A stretch of 64,000 nt of DNA, taken from positions 317,600 through 381,599 of the forward strand of contig JAGXKG010000001.1 of NCBI GenBank assembly GCA_018335335.1, in the 5' to 3' direction. Below the pieces are notes generated by a model, which was given only the letters and a program-made list of their open reading frames with translations, searched no databases and had not been told where the DNA came from. Source of the stretch: Candidatus Thorarchaeota archaeon (GTDB lineage: Archaea > Asgardarchaeota > Thorarchaeia > Thorarchaeales > Thorarchaeaceae). Below are positions 1 to 8,270 of this stretch, piece after piece; position 1 is the first letter of the stretch, and the number at the start of each line of letters is the position of its first letter. Both the position numbers and the translations under genes were made by a program.

Positions 1-69
1 CAATACTTTCTCGACCGAGGAATAGCAAAGGCCCACAAACATACAATTGTGACATCTTTTCATACGCTA

Positions 70-82
70 AGATTATAATAGG
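70..82 (+). promoter_or_regulatory. TATA-like promoter of tRNA-Ser
   Basis: An AT-rich box (gattataatag) lies about 25-33 bases upstream of the first base of tRNA-Ser. This is the distance expected for an archaeal TBP site. No coding region is seen in bases 1-103. Confidence 0.5.
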
Positions 83-103
83 TAGATAGTGGAACTCAGC
101 AAA

Positions 104-213
104 GCCGGGGTATCCTAGCGGTACGGAGACGGTCTCGAAAACCGTTGCCCTTTGGGCTCGTGGGTTCGAAAGAGTCCATCCTTGGATGGTTTCCGATTTT
201 CCCATCCCCGGCG
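104..213 (+). tRNA. tRNA-Ser(CGA) with apparent T-loop intron
   Basis: Acceptor strands gccgggg (104-110) and ccccggc (206-212) pair perfectly. The anticodon stem is 129-133/141-145 and the loop carries anticodon CGA at 136-138. A long variable arm (147-150/154-157, gccc/gggc) is typical of tRNA-Ser. The T stem is split: its 5' strand with TTCGAA is at 160-170, but its 3' strand cccat is at 201-205. About 29 extra bases (171-199) sit between T-loop positions 59 and 60. They hold a 6-bp hairpin (176-181/184-189). Removing them leaves 81 nt. No CCA is encoded. The intron is inferred from folding; a clean bulge-helix-bulge could not be drawn by eye. Confidence 0.85.
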
Positions 214-235
214 CTCCATAGGAACCTGAATGACG

Positions 236-1612
236 CTAATCCCCATTACTGCAGTTCTCCAAGGCACGCTTCATCATTCTTCTTGCCTCGTCAGCCAAGT
301 CATGCAAGCGCCTCTCATGTCGGGCCCCAATGTACAACCTAGCCTTGGGCTCTGTTCCCGAGACTCTGATTAAAAGGTATGAATTATCTGCGAATTCCAG
401 TCGTACACCATCTACCTCGATTATCTTTTCAACACCTGTGAACTCTTTGACAAGACCCTTGATTCGCCTCATAAACTCTTTTTTCAAATTATCCGGGCAT
501 CGTATATGCTCTCGGAGCAATGGATATTCTGGTATTGATTTCATCAATTTCTTACAGCTTCCTTTGCCTTGACTATTTACCAACTGAGCAATTCGTGCGG
601 CTGCAACAATACCATCCATCCATAGTCCGAGATTAGTGAAAATCGGCTTCCAAGGCTCAGACGCAAGGACAATGTTGTGGTCTTTATTTGCGAGTTTCTC
701 CTGCAGCGAGCCTAGTGGTGCTCTTTCCACATATCCCCCTTCATTCTTGACTACTTCGTCAATCACACTCGAAGTATCGATAGAAACTAGGACTTGTCCT
801 TCTCCTCTCCGTCTAATCTCTTCTCTTGCAAAAAGAGCTATCACCCTATTCTGATCTATAAACTCTCCATCCTCATCAACGACTGCTACTCGATCACCAT
901 CACCGTCGTGGCACAGGGTCACAGGAAACTGCCTCGCTTCTGCTAATGCCATTGCATCTGTTAGATTTCTTGGTGACGGTTCTGCTGGTCTACCCGGAAA
1001 ATGCCCATCGAGATTGGCATTCAGAGTTGTAACTGTGAACCCCATTCTCGTTAGAAGGTGAGGAGTATAATTCGATGCTACACCATTTGCAGCATCAACC
1101 AAAACTCTCATACCCCCCCCTCTGTCATCCCTCTTTAGCAGGAACTGTCTCAAGTCATGCAAGTAAGCATCTCTTATTTTAGCCTCCGAGACTCGGCCGA
1201 TCTCAGACCACTGTGCTATGCGGAACTTCCCACTTTCAACTAGGCTTGTGATTCTTTTTTCTTCTAACCTAATCATCTCCCGTCCATTCACAAAGAATTT
1301 GAAACCGTTATCAGTGGGCGGGTTGTGACTTGCCGTGATGATTACTGATGCTGAAATCCCTTGTTTTGTACTGAAATAGGCTGCTGTTGGCATTGGAACA
1401 AGACCCACATCCACAACATCCGTGCCAGTCGATACTAGCCCTGCTATGAAGCTATTTCTTAGCATGTGGTTAGAAGTTCTCGCATCCATTCCAACCCCTA
1501 CTTTTCCTTTGCCCTTCAGATATGTGCCCAATGATTGTCCCAGCTTCATGGAAAGCTCAGCAGTTACTTTGTCAGATATTCCGCCTCTAATGCCGCTTGT
1601 CCCAAACAACAA
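236..1612 (-). CDS. glmM: Phosphoglucosamine/phosphohexo-mutase family enzyme
   Basis: Alpha-D-phosphohexomutase of 458 residues, the normal length. The N-terminal MLFGTSGIRG signature is followed by the catalytic phosphoserine loop TASHNPP (Ser95), the metal-binding loop DGDGDR (236-241) and the phosphate-binding RVSGTEP near residue 417. All catalytic motifs are intact. Archaeal members interconvert 1- and 6-phosphates of glucosamine, glucose or mannose in the cytoplasm. Sequence alone does not settle which sugar, so glmM is a best guess. The gene follows a PhoU-like gene by 14 bp on the same strand, suggesting co-transcription. Confidence 0.85.
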   Translation of the reverse strand: MLFGTSGIRGGISDKVTAELSMKLGQSLGTYLKGKGKVGVGMDARTSNHMLRNSFIAGLVSTGTDVVDVGLVPMPTAAYFSTKQGISASVIITASHNPPTDNGFKFFVNGREMIRLEEKRITSLVESGKFRIAQWSEIGRVSEAKIRDAYLHDLRQFLLKRDDRGGGMRVLVDAANGVASNYTPHLLTRMGFTVTTLNANLDGHFPGRPAEPSPRNLTDAMALAEARQFPVTLCHDGDGDRVAVVDEDGEFIDQNRVIALFAREEIRRRGEGQVLVSIDTSSVIDEVVKNEGGYVERAPLGSLQEKLANKDHNIVLASEPWKPIFTNLGLWMDGIVAAARIAQLVNSQGKGSCKKLMKSIPEYPLLREHIRCPDNLKKEFMRRIKGLVKEFTGVEKIIEVDGVRLEFADNSYLLIRVSGTEPKARLYIGARHERRLHDLADEARRMMKRALENCSNGD

Positions 1613-1626
1613 TTTATCAACACTCG

Positions 1627-2601
1627 CTAGTGGCTTGGTAGTGCTAGGTCCGCAATATCCTTTGCGGCCTCTCCAATTCGTTGCAACAAATCTATGACAT
1701 AAAGATGTCCCTGTGAATTTTCCTCTAGTTCAGTCATTAGTTCATCTCTCACTTGTGCTGTAGTCTCTCCAAGCTCTTCTTCAGCCACAATTACCCAGTT
1801 GACCTTCTCAGCATCGAAATCGAACAAATTGGAGACCGACTTTTCCAACATGTCTCTTACGTCCTTGCCCACCTGCTCTATTCTTCTTGCTACCTTATTG
1901 TTTAATGGCTTCTCGGCTCGGTTTGCTATTTCCTCGGCGAAATCTGCTATCCTTTCAATGTACTGTGCAGCCAATCGAAAGTCAAGCGCCTCCACTGGTC
2001 TAATTCCCATTGATTCTGACATTCGAGGATACTGGATTGTTGAACGGAGCTCGCGAACAATAAGGAAGAACAAGCGATCTACTTCCTCATCTCGCTCTAC
2101 AACTGAGCGCGCCAATTCACTATCCCCTTCAATATATGCTTTCAGACTATCACCTAGCATTCTAGATGCAATGAGATCCATTCTGCGGATGGCTTTGTCA
2201 ACTCCTAAGCGCGAAGGATCGATTAAGCATTGAATCACAATACTACGCTCATTTTCCTCGGTAATCTCCAACGATACGAAACGCTTGATAATCCTCTTTA
2301 GCTCATTTCTCTGCTCTTTTGTGATTGCATTTCTGCTAATAACCCTGATTTTGTCAAATCCTAGTAGGTATTTACTCGTTATTTCCCATGCTAGATTTGA
2401 TTCCATTTCTATCTCTGTTTCCCGCTTCCCGACACCCATTGGCAATCGTGGATCTACTATAAGGCACCCATCTTCCCGTTCTGCAATGACAACTGGATCG
2501 CCCTTCTTCAACTCCCTAGCCAATACCCAGTCTTTAGGCAGGATTACAAGAAAAGAACTTCCGCTTGTTCCGCCTGTTCTTTGCAATTTCCTGATATGCA
2601 T
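1627..2601 (-). CDS. PhoU-like regulator with AbrB-type N-terminus
   Basis: 324 residues. The first ~55 residues resemble an AbrB/SpoVT swapped-hairpin DNA-binding fold (MHIRKLQRTGGTSGSS, then a proline/basic strand). Residues ~110-320 are all-helical, with repeated E/D-rich helices such as ERIADFAEEIANRAE and two PhoU-type bundles. The AbrB-PhoU combination is common in archaea and is linked to phosphate uptake control, usually near pst genes. No transporter is in this window. It is the first gene of a two-gene minus-strand unit with the phosphohexomutase. Confidence 0.8.
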   Translation of the reverse strand: MHIRKLQRTGGTSGSSFLVILPKDWVLARELKKGDPVVIAEREDGCLIVDPRLPMGVGKRETEIEMESNLAWEITSKYLLGFDKIRVISRNAITKEQRNELKRIIKRFVSLEITEENERSIVIQCLIDPSRLGVDKAIRRMDLIASRMLGDSLKAYIEGDSELARSVVERDEEVDRLFFLIVRELRSTIQYPRMSESMGIRPVEALDFRLAAQYIERIADFAEEIANRAEKPLNNKVARRIEQVGKDVRDMLEKSVSNLFDFDAEKVNWVIVAEEELGETTAQVRDELMTELEENSQGHLYVIDLLQRIGEAAKDIADLALPSH

Positions 2602-2741
2602 TTTTCATCAGCACCTTCAATAAGTGGCGCCAAATTGACTCTTGGAGCCGTGATTTACTACCTTGCTTGCGTATTGAATCAATTGCCCTTCAGAGAAACC
2701 CACATTGTTATCAAGCCATCCTTGTGAAAAGCAGAAAAGAA

Positions 2742-2749
2742 GTATAAAG
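2742..2749 (+). promoter_or_regulatory. TATA box for PolD small subunit gene
   Basis: The box gtataaag lies 31-38 bases before a TTG codon at 2780 that is itself preceded by ggtgg. A start near 2770 would give a very short leader. This supports TTG 2780 over the longer open frame starting at 2705, which would begin upstream of the promoter. Confidence 0.5.
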
Positions 2750-2779
2750 ATATGTTGTGTTCGTGAAGGTGGCTTACTC

Positions 2780-4393
2780 TTGACATCTACGATTCGCCGT
2801 ACACTACTCAAACGCCTTATTGGTTCAGGGATCCAGGTAACTCCTGATGCTCTTGAGTACATCCTGGATTTGGAAAAACCAACCGAAGCCGTTGAATCCA
2901 TTATTGTAAGTCATATCCCGGATGAATTACCCCCGGTACTGTCCGAAGAACATCTGAAAGCACTTCTACAGACAACCTCCGAGACGGTGGAAACAACTTC
3001 AACAGTCAAGCAGAACATGGGCGAGTCTATCTCTCGTGACCCGGTGGAAAAAGATGTGCCCCTTCAATCTGAAAGCACCTCGTGGGATATCAGCGTTTTG
3101 ATGAACCCCGATAGCGATTCAGTTGGTTCTGGGGGTTCTGTTGAAGATTTTCTAGACTTATTCAATGATAGATTCAAACGCATCAAGGAAATCTACATGA
3201 ATAGGATTGATACACAGAGTTCGCTCTCACCCCTTGTTGCTCAGAATAGGCGGAATGATACAGCTAATTGGGAGGCTTCACGAAATAGAGGAGAGCGTAG
3301 CAGAAGACCTGTGCACAAAGTTATTGGAATTGTAAGGAAAAAGTGGACATCTAGCTCAAGATATGCGAGTGTTACCCTTGAAGATCCTGATGGATACATT
3401 CATTGTATAATCCCTACTAGACGAAGAGGGAGAGATGATCATAATCTTCTGGAAAAAAGTAATTCCTTGTTGCTTGACGAGGTTGTATGCCTTTCAGGTC
3501 ACATTAATCAGGATGGAAAACTAATTGCTAACGATATTCTGTTTCCCGATATTCCTACTACACGTGAATTGGGCCATGCTAATCACACCGTTTATGCTGC
3601 ATTTATATCCGATATCCATTTTGGGAGCAAGGAATTCCTTGCTGATGACTTTGAGCGCTTTATTGATTGGCTTAGGGGTGTCGATGTTAATGATTCCAAA
3701 AAGGAAGTTGTACGTAATATCCGCTATTTGTTCATAGCCGGAGACCTCGTTGACGGTATTGGTGTTTATCCAAACCAACGTGATGATTTGCTTGTACCTG
3801 ACATATACGAGCAATATGCGGAACTTGCAGACAAACTTCGAAAAGTACCAGAAAGGGTGAAAATTGTATGTATCCCCGGGAATCATGATGCATGCAGGCA
3901 AGCTCTACCAAAACCACCTATACCCGAGAAGTTCGCCGGCCCGCTTTATGACCTTGGCAATCAAATTATGATGCTTGGTGACCCTTGCCAAGTTGTTGTA
4001 GACGGTGTCAATATACTTGTGACTCATGGCGATAGCCTAGATGATTTAGTAACGACTATCCCTGGCGTTTCCTATAAGGAACCTGCAGAACCCATGAAGC
4101 ATTTACTGAGAAAACGTCACCTTGCCCCCTATTACGGAGGAAAGACACAACTTGCACCCTTACCCCGTGACTGGATGGTCATAGATACACCTCCTGATAT
4201 AGTGCATTTCGGACATGCCCATCATAATGCGATAGATCGCTATAGAAGTGTGCGAATAATCAACTCGGGGACTTTTCAAGATCAGACTGAATTCATGAGG
4301 AAGCAGGGCATCAAACCAACACCTGGCATTGTGAGTATTGTTAATCTTCGTACTGGCGTTCCTGATTATGAAGTATTCCACGATTATCGGTAG
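2780..4393 (+). CDS. polB: DNA polymerase D small subunit (DP1)
   Basis: Small exonuclease subunit of the archaeal replicative PolD. From the TTG start it has ~537 residues. An N-terminal helical domain and an acidic, poorly conserved linker precede an OB fold (residues ~170-260: VIGIVRKKWTSSSRYASVTLEDP). The calcineurin-like phosphoesterase domain shows all its metal motifs: ISDIHFGS, AGDLVDG, PGNHD, THGDS and FGHAHHN. It provides the 3'-5' proofreading exonuclease and contacts PCNA. It is convergent with cdc6, whose stop is 7 bp away. The longer frame from 2705 is rejected because it overlaps the TATA box. The large subunit is not in this window. Confidence 0.92.
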   Translation: MTSTIRRTLLKRLIGSGIQVTPDALEYILDLEKPTEAVESIIVSHIPDELPPVLSEEHLKALLQTTSETVETTSTVKQNMGESISRDPVEKDVPLQSESTSWDISVLMNPDSDSVGSGGSVEDFLDLFNDRFKRIKEIYMNRIDTQSSLSPLVAQNRRNDTANWEASRNRGERSRRPVHKVIGIVRKKWTSSSRYASVTLEDPDGYIHCIIPTRRRGRDDHNLLEKSNSLLLDEVVCLSGHINQDGKLIANDILFPDIPTTRELGHANHTVYAAFISDIHFGSKEFLADDFERFIDWLRGVDVNDSKKEVVRNIRYLFIAGDLVDGIGVYPNQRDDLLVPDIYEQYAELADKLRKVPERVKIVCIPGNHDACRQALPKPPIPEKFAGPLYDLGNQIMMLGDPCQVVVDGVNILVTHGDSLDDLVTTIPGVSYKEPAEPMKHLLRKRHLAPYYGGKTQLAPLPRDWMVIDTPPDIVHFGHAHHNAIDRYRSVRIINSGTFQDQTEFMRKQGIKPTPGIVSIVNLRTGVPDYEVFHDYR

Positions 4394-4400
4394 GCGCCAA

Positions 4401-5669
4401 TTACGATTCGACCATATCTTCTGAAATCTTGCTCAATCTCGCATCTTCATTGAGAATTGAGCCAATCTGCTTCTTGCTCACAGCAAGGCGAATTTTCTTC
4501 GTCCGACCGTATCTCCCTTTGGATATTACTGTCGTATTGATTAGGCCAAGCATATCCAGCTCACTAATCAAATCACTAATTCTTCTCTGTGTCAGTGTGT
4601 CAAGCGACAGAGCTTTTGCAACATCTTCGTAAGCATTATAGCACTCACCAGTGAAAATCTTGCGGTGCCCACTCTTAGCGAGTGCATACACAGCAAACAA
4701 GACTGCTTTTGATTGCATTGGGAGAGTTTTGATTGCTTCAGAAACACTATCTCGCTCAAGGACTTTTTGAGCCTCTCGTACATGCTCTTGGGTGACCTCT
4801 TCGTCTCCTTTTCGCTCCGCTAATTCTCCAGCAGTTCTAAGGAGGTCGAGCGCCCTACGCGCATCCCCATGCTCTTGTGCTGCAAGAGCACCAACGAGAT
4901 TGATAACTCCCTCGTCCTTTATTGCCCCTTCGTTGAAGGAAATATCCACGCGTTGTCGAAGAATGCCCCGTAGTTCTACTGCATTATACGGGGGGAATAT
5001 CACTTCCTCTTCCCCTAGTGTGGATAGAACTCTTGGATCAAGCATTTCTTTGAATTTCAAGTCGTTACTAATCCCTATAATCGATATCCTACTTCGCTCC
5101 AGTTCACCATTCATACGTGTGAGTCCATAAAGTATATCGTTTCCCTGATTCACATCACGTTTCAGGAGACTGTCTACTTCATCTAACACAACTGTCAGAA
5201 TATTTACTTCAGAATCCAATTTTTCTTTTAGAAGGTCACGAATCTCGTCTGTTGGTAATCCAGTGAATGGCACTTCAGACCCGTCAGGCATAGTTGCATC
5301 AATCTGATTGCAGAGACTTCTAATTACTCGATAATTTGTTCCGACGATTCGACAGTTGACAAACGCTGTAAGTGGCGCCTTAATCCCGCTTTGTTCAGCT
5401 TTCTCGACCAAAAGAGAGAGTACATACCTGGCTACCACGGTTTTTCCAGTTCCCGTCTTTCCATAGCATAGAATGTTTGATGGTGGCGCCCCTCGCAATG
5501 AGGGACCGAGAATGGAACCAATCCTTCCCATCTGGTCGTCTCTATAGGGCAGTTCCTTTGGTACATATGTGGGTCGTAGTGCGTCTCTATCTTTGAATAT
5601 CGCCTGACCTTGTAGGAATTTATCAAACAAGGCATCAAGGGGTCTTTCCATTCCAATTTTCAGCTCCAT
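4401..5669 (-). CDS. cdc6: Orc1/Cdc6 replication initiator
   Basis: AAA+ origin-binding protein of 422 residues, the usual size. Walker A is GKTGTGKT (70-77) and Walker B is TVVLDEVD (159-166, D163/E164). Sensor motifs follow (SIIGISNDLKF) and a C-terminal winged helix spans ~310-400. It binds origin-recognition boxes and recruits MCM. A palindromic ORB-like sequence lies 15 bp upstream of its start, so this locus is a reasonable replication origin candidate. It is convergent with the PolD DP1 gene and divergent from csl4. Confidence 0.93.
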   Translation of the reverse strand: MELKIGMERPLDALFDKFLQGQAIFKDRDALRPTYVPKELPYRDDQMGRIGSILGPSLRGAPPSNILCYGKTGTGKTVVARYVLSLLVEKAEQSGIKAPLTAFVNCRIVGTNYRVIRSLCNQIDATMPDGSEVPFTGLPTDEIRDLLKEKLDSEVNILTVVLDEVDSLLKRDVNQGNDILYGLTRMNGELERSRISIIGISNDLKFKEMLDPRVLSTLGEEEVIFPPYNAVELRGILRQRVDISFNEGAIKDEGVINLVGALAAQEHGDARRALDLLRTAGELAERKGDEEVTQEHVREAQKVLERDSVSEAIKTLPMQSKAVLFAVYALAKSGHRKIFTGECYNAYEDVAKALSLDTLTQRRISDLISELDMLGLINTTVISKGRYGRTKKIRLAVSKKQIGSILNEDARLSKISEDMVES

Positions 5670-5683
5670 ACGAAACTAAGGAT

Positions 5684-5717
5684 AGTTCCTGTGGAAACCT
5701 ATGTTTCTGATGGAACT
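5684..5717. promoter_or_regulatory. Palindromic ORB-like site upstream of cdc6
   Basis: Two inverted copies of AGTTCC-N4-GAAAC (5684-5698 on plus, 5703-5717 on minus) are separated by 4 bases. Each arm resembles the core of archaeal origin-recognition boxes (TTCCA..GGAAAC). The site sits in the 283-bp gap between cdc6 and csl4, which also has an AT-rich stretch around 5865-5905. It could be an origin element, an Orc1 autoregulatory site, or both. No further full copy was found in the gap by eye. Confidence 0.5.
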
Positions 5718-5952
5718 TATTATCCTTCGTATTACCTGTTAGATTTCGTGACCCGGACGAGATTCTATGAGAATTACGCATGCAAAGCAAAGCCTTAAAG
5801 GTATATCAACGGAGCTCGGCCTTGTTAAGGCAGATATAGGACAAAGTCTCGACTAGTGAAACTCCTGATTACGTATTCATATTAATCCTATCCAGTAAAT
5901 AGGGAGTTATATTTCGCGCTTAGTTGGGAGACTATCAAACCTTTGCGGGAAC

Positions 5953-6600
5953 GTGATGAAAACGGCTGATGTTGAATCTGGTGACATAGTATCTCCTGGA
6001 GACCGACTTTGTGTAATTGAGGAGTTGAGTCCCAGTTACGGTACGTATGAAGATGATGGTGTTGTTTACGCCGCCACCATGGGAAAGGTAGCAATGAATC
6101 TCAAGGAGAGAACCATTGAGGTCCTTTCAAAGGAAGGCAGGAAAAAACTATCTTTGCCCGTGGAAGGTGACATCCTCATAGGTGAAGTGGACCGGGTATA
6201 CGATCAACGAGGAGAGATTAGAGTGGTAAAAAGAAATGATGATTACCTCTATAATGCCCTTCCTGCTCAAATCCACATTAGTAACGTCACCCGACGCTAC
6301 GTCAAATCACTAAATGATGTCATGGTTGAAGGGGATTTAATTCGAGCAAAATCCTTGAGCACTCATGAAATGCCTATTGAAATAAGCATAGTTGGTGCAG
6401 ACTATGGTGTCATACTTGCGAAATGCAAGAAATGTGGCAATGCACTTACACATACCAAGTATAACAATATGATTTGTCTTCGCTGTGAACAGCGGGCTAC
6501 TAGAACGGTGGCTTCAGATTACGGTGAGCGTTTTGGTGTTGAATCGAGACCCGATTTGGCCCCAAGTCGGAAATCTGGCAGAAATAGAAGGAGACGGTGA
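5953..6600 (+). CDS. csl4: Exosome RNA-binding subunit Csl4
   Basis: 215 residues with the Csl4 order of domains: an N-terminal strand domain (DIVSPGDRLCVIEELSPSYG), a central S1 fold (~60-145) and a C-terminal zinc ribbon (CKKCGNAL...ICLRCEQR, ~158-186). Csl4 caps the archaeal RNA exosome and brings in substrates and DnaG. The first ATG at 5953 or its immediate neighbourhood is the start. The stop lies just before rpoL. The csl4-rpoL linkage is widespread in archaea. Confidence 0.9.
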   Translation: MMKTADVESGDIVSPGDRLCVIEELSPSYGTYEDDGVVYAATMGKVAMNLKERTIEVLSKEGRKKLSLPVEGDILIGEVDRVYDQRGEIRVVKRNDDYLYNALPAQIHISNVTRRYVKSLNDVMVEGDLIRAKSLSTHEMPIEISIVGADYGVILAKCKKCGNALTHTKYNNMICLRCEQRATRTVASDYGERFGVESRPDLAPSRKSGRNRRRR

Positions 6601-6602
6601 TT

Positions 6603-6893
6603 ATGGATTTGAAAACAGATGTATACGAACAGCATGAACTAGAATTTACGATAGCCGATGGTGGGCATGCATTCTGCAATCTGCTTCGTAAGACTCTTCT
6701 TGAAGAAGAATCCGTTGTATTCACAGGTTATAATGTAGAACACCCCTTGCTAGCGGATCCAGTTTTTACCTTGAAAACCGAACGCCGACATACGAATACC
6801 GTACTACGGGAAGCTCTGGAGATGATGCTTGCACGTACTGAGGAGTTCAGGAAGGAATTCGTTCAAGCTGTACAGGACTATGATGTAAGCTAG
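6603..6893 (+). CDS. rpoL: DNA-directed RNA polymerase subunit L (Rpo11)
   Basis: 96 residues matching the archaeal Rpb11/AC19-like subunit that dimerises with Rpo3 during polymerase assembly. The motif DGGHAFCNLLRKTLL followed by VVFTGYNVEHPLL is characteristic. ATG at 6603 is preferred because GGAG at 6590-6593 is 9 bases upstream; the GTG at 6597 overlapping the csl4 stop is too close. It sits directly behind csl4. Confidence 0.88.
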   Translation: MDLKTDVYEQHELEFTIADGGHAFCNLLRKTLLEEESVVFTGYNVEHPLLADPVFTLKTERRHTNTVLREALEMMLARTEEFRKEFVQAVQDYDVS

Positions 6894-6926
6894 TTCTTGT
6901 GAAGTTGCTATACCCGGGTTTTGGTT

Positions 6927-7361
6927 ATGTACCAACCTTTAGTCACTCATGATTCAGTTGAGCAGATTATGAATGACAAAGGCCTTGCGAAAATTGGTGA
7001 CACCTTGATTAATTTCATCTATTCTCTTTCCAAATCAATTGTCCTTGGCTCTTCGACAGGTGAGAAAGTGCGAGATAGTATACTAGCCCGTGCGATTCGT
7101 CAGACGTCTATCTATGAACGAATTGGGCATCGAACTGATGCAGGTACTGCTGGTGATGCCTATGAGGCTATTATAGCTTATCTGTGGTTAACAAAGCGAA
7201 TACAAATTGATTCGATTGTAGATATGCTAGCGGATTCATTGCCTTTGGATACGCAAACAAGTCGTCGGGCCGAAGGTAGGATTGCCGCTGAAGCTTTCGA
7301 ATCTATAATGAATCATCTTATTGAATTAGTGCCGAAATCACTTCTACAGAGCTCAGACTAG
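6927..7361 (+). CDS. Ribonuclease III-family protein
   Basis: About 144 residues, all helical. KGLAKIGDTLINFIYSL matches the first RNase III/mini-III signature and TAGDAYEAIIAYLWL matches the acidic second signature (D..E). No double-stranded RNA-binding domain is present, so it resembles the short archaeal RNase III-like family. Substrate is unknown. ATG 6927 is preferred over an upstream TTG. Its position between rpoL and tfs points to RNA metabolism. Confidence 0.65.
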   Translation: MYQPLVTHDSVEQIMNDKGLAKIGDTLINFIYSLSKSIVLGSSTGEKVRDSILARAIRQTSIYERIGHRTDAGTAGDAYEAIIAYLWLTKRIQIDSIVDMLADSLPLDTQTSRRAEGRIAAEAFESIMNHLIELVPKSLLQSSD

Positions 7362-7434
7362 ATTGGTGCGTTTTAGTAATCCTTAATTGAGCTATACTAT
7401 CTGCCTCCGAAGAGCGCGCGAGGTGTTCCGGAAG

Positions 7435-7764
7435 TTGGAATTCTGTGATGAATGCGAAGCGATGATGGTTCCATCAAAGGATGAAGATGGTAATCGAGTA
7501 CTGAAATGTAGAAGTTGCGGTCATGAGAAGGCAATCGAGGGTGAACTAAAAGTTTCACAGAATATCGAAAAGACACCGCGCGATAAAATTGTAATTGTTG
7601 AAGAAGAATCCGTCCCACTGCCCAAGACTACTGCAGAATGCCCTCGATGTGGAAATAATGAGGCATATTTCTGGACGTCTCAAACTAGGCGTGCAGATGA
7701 AGGAGCCACAGAGTTCTACAGATGCACCGAATGTAAGCACACTTGGCGGAATTATGGTGGATAA
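7435..7764 (+). CDS. tfs: Transcription factor S (TFS)
   Basis: Archaeal TFIIS-like RNA cleavage factor. The N-terminal zinc ribbon is CDEC...CRSCGHEK and the C-terminal ribbon is CPRCGNNEAYFW...YRCTECKHTW. The acidic catalytic loop RADEGATEF is present. It rescues backtracked RNA polymerase by stimulating transcript cleavage. TTG 7435 with GAGGTG about 8 bases upstream gives 109 residues beginning LEFCDEC, the family's normal length. An open frame from 7387 adds an N-tail that lacks family similarity. Confidence 0.9.
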   Translation: MEFCDECEAMMVPSKDEDGNRVLKCRSCGHEKAIEGELKVSQNIEKTPRDKIVIVEEESVPLPKTTAECPRCGNNEAYFWTSQTRRADEGATEFYRCTECKHTWRNYGG

Positions 7765-7878
7765 ATGCTGTGCCTTTAATCTGTCCTTTAATAGAACAGT
7801 CAATATTATATTCTGACATTACTCAAGTTGATTCTGTCCTTCAAGCTACCGGATAAACAAATAATACCAATTGGTGAT

Positions 7879-8256
7879 ATGAAATCAATGTCTCAAGATA
7901 GCTTTACTCGTACAAAACCTGCTAGACTCAGAACTGTTCGCGAGCTTATGCCTGATACTGATGACCGAGTCAGGATAATGGGTATTGTTATTGAATCTGA
8001 GTCGGGGATGGCCTTGATACAAGACATTTATGATGACGTAGATCAAGCTGAGAGAATCAAGGCAATTGTAGAAGGAAAGCTAGAAGAGCAAGGACGGTAC
8101 CTACTGATTGGTGATGTCAGAGAGAAAGTCACTGATGATGGCAACGAGCTTAGGTTGATATCTTCTATTACCCGGAAAATCGACGATCTTGACATCAAAG
8201 AGTATAAGGAAGCACTTGAACTGGGGGAAAAGGTGACCCGTGAACTTAGCCAATAA
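7879..8256 (+). CDS. Small OB-fold protein in replication operon
   Basis: About 125 residues. The core DRVRIMGIVIESESGMALIQDIYDD and later GRYLLIGDVREKVTDDGNELRLISSI look like the strands of a single nucleic-acid-type OB fold, followed by a C-terminal helix rich in E and K. ATG 7879 follows ggtgat. The gene ends 14 bp before pcn. It may be a small RPA- or Stn1-like single-strand DNA partner of the replisome. That is inference from fold and neighbours; no named family was recognised with certainty. Confidence 0.6.
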   Translation: MKSMSQDSFTRTKPARLRTVRELMPDTDDRVRIMGIVIESESGMALIQDIYDDVDQAERIKAIVEGKLEEQGRYLLIGDVREKVTDDGNELRLISSITRKIDDLDIKEYKEALELGEKVTRELSQ

Positions 8257-8270
8257 TCGGAGGAGCTGAA

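Noticed and set aside
2617-2901. 94-codon minus-strand frame before the PolD gene
   Set aside because: It overlaps the DP1 promoter and start, with no family likeness.
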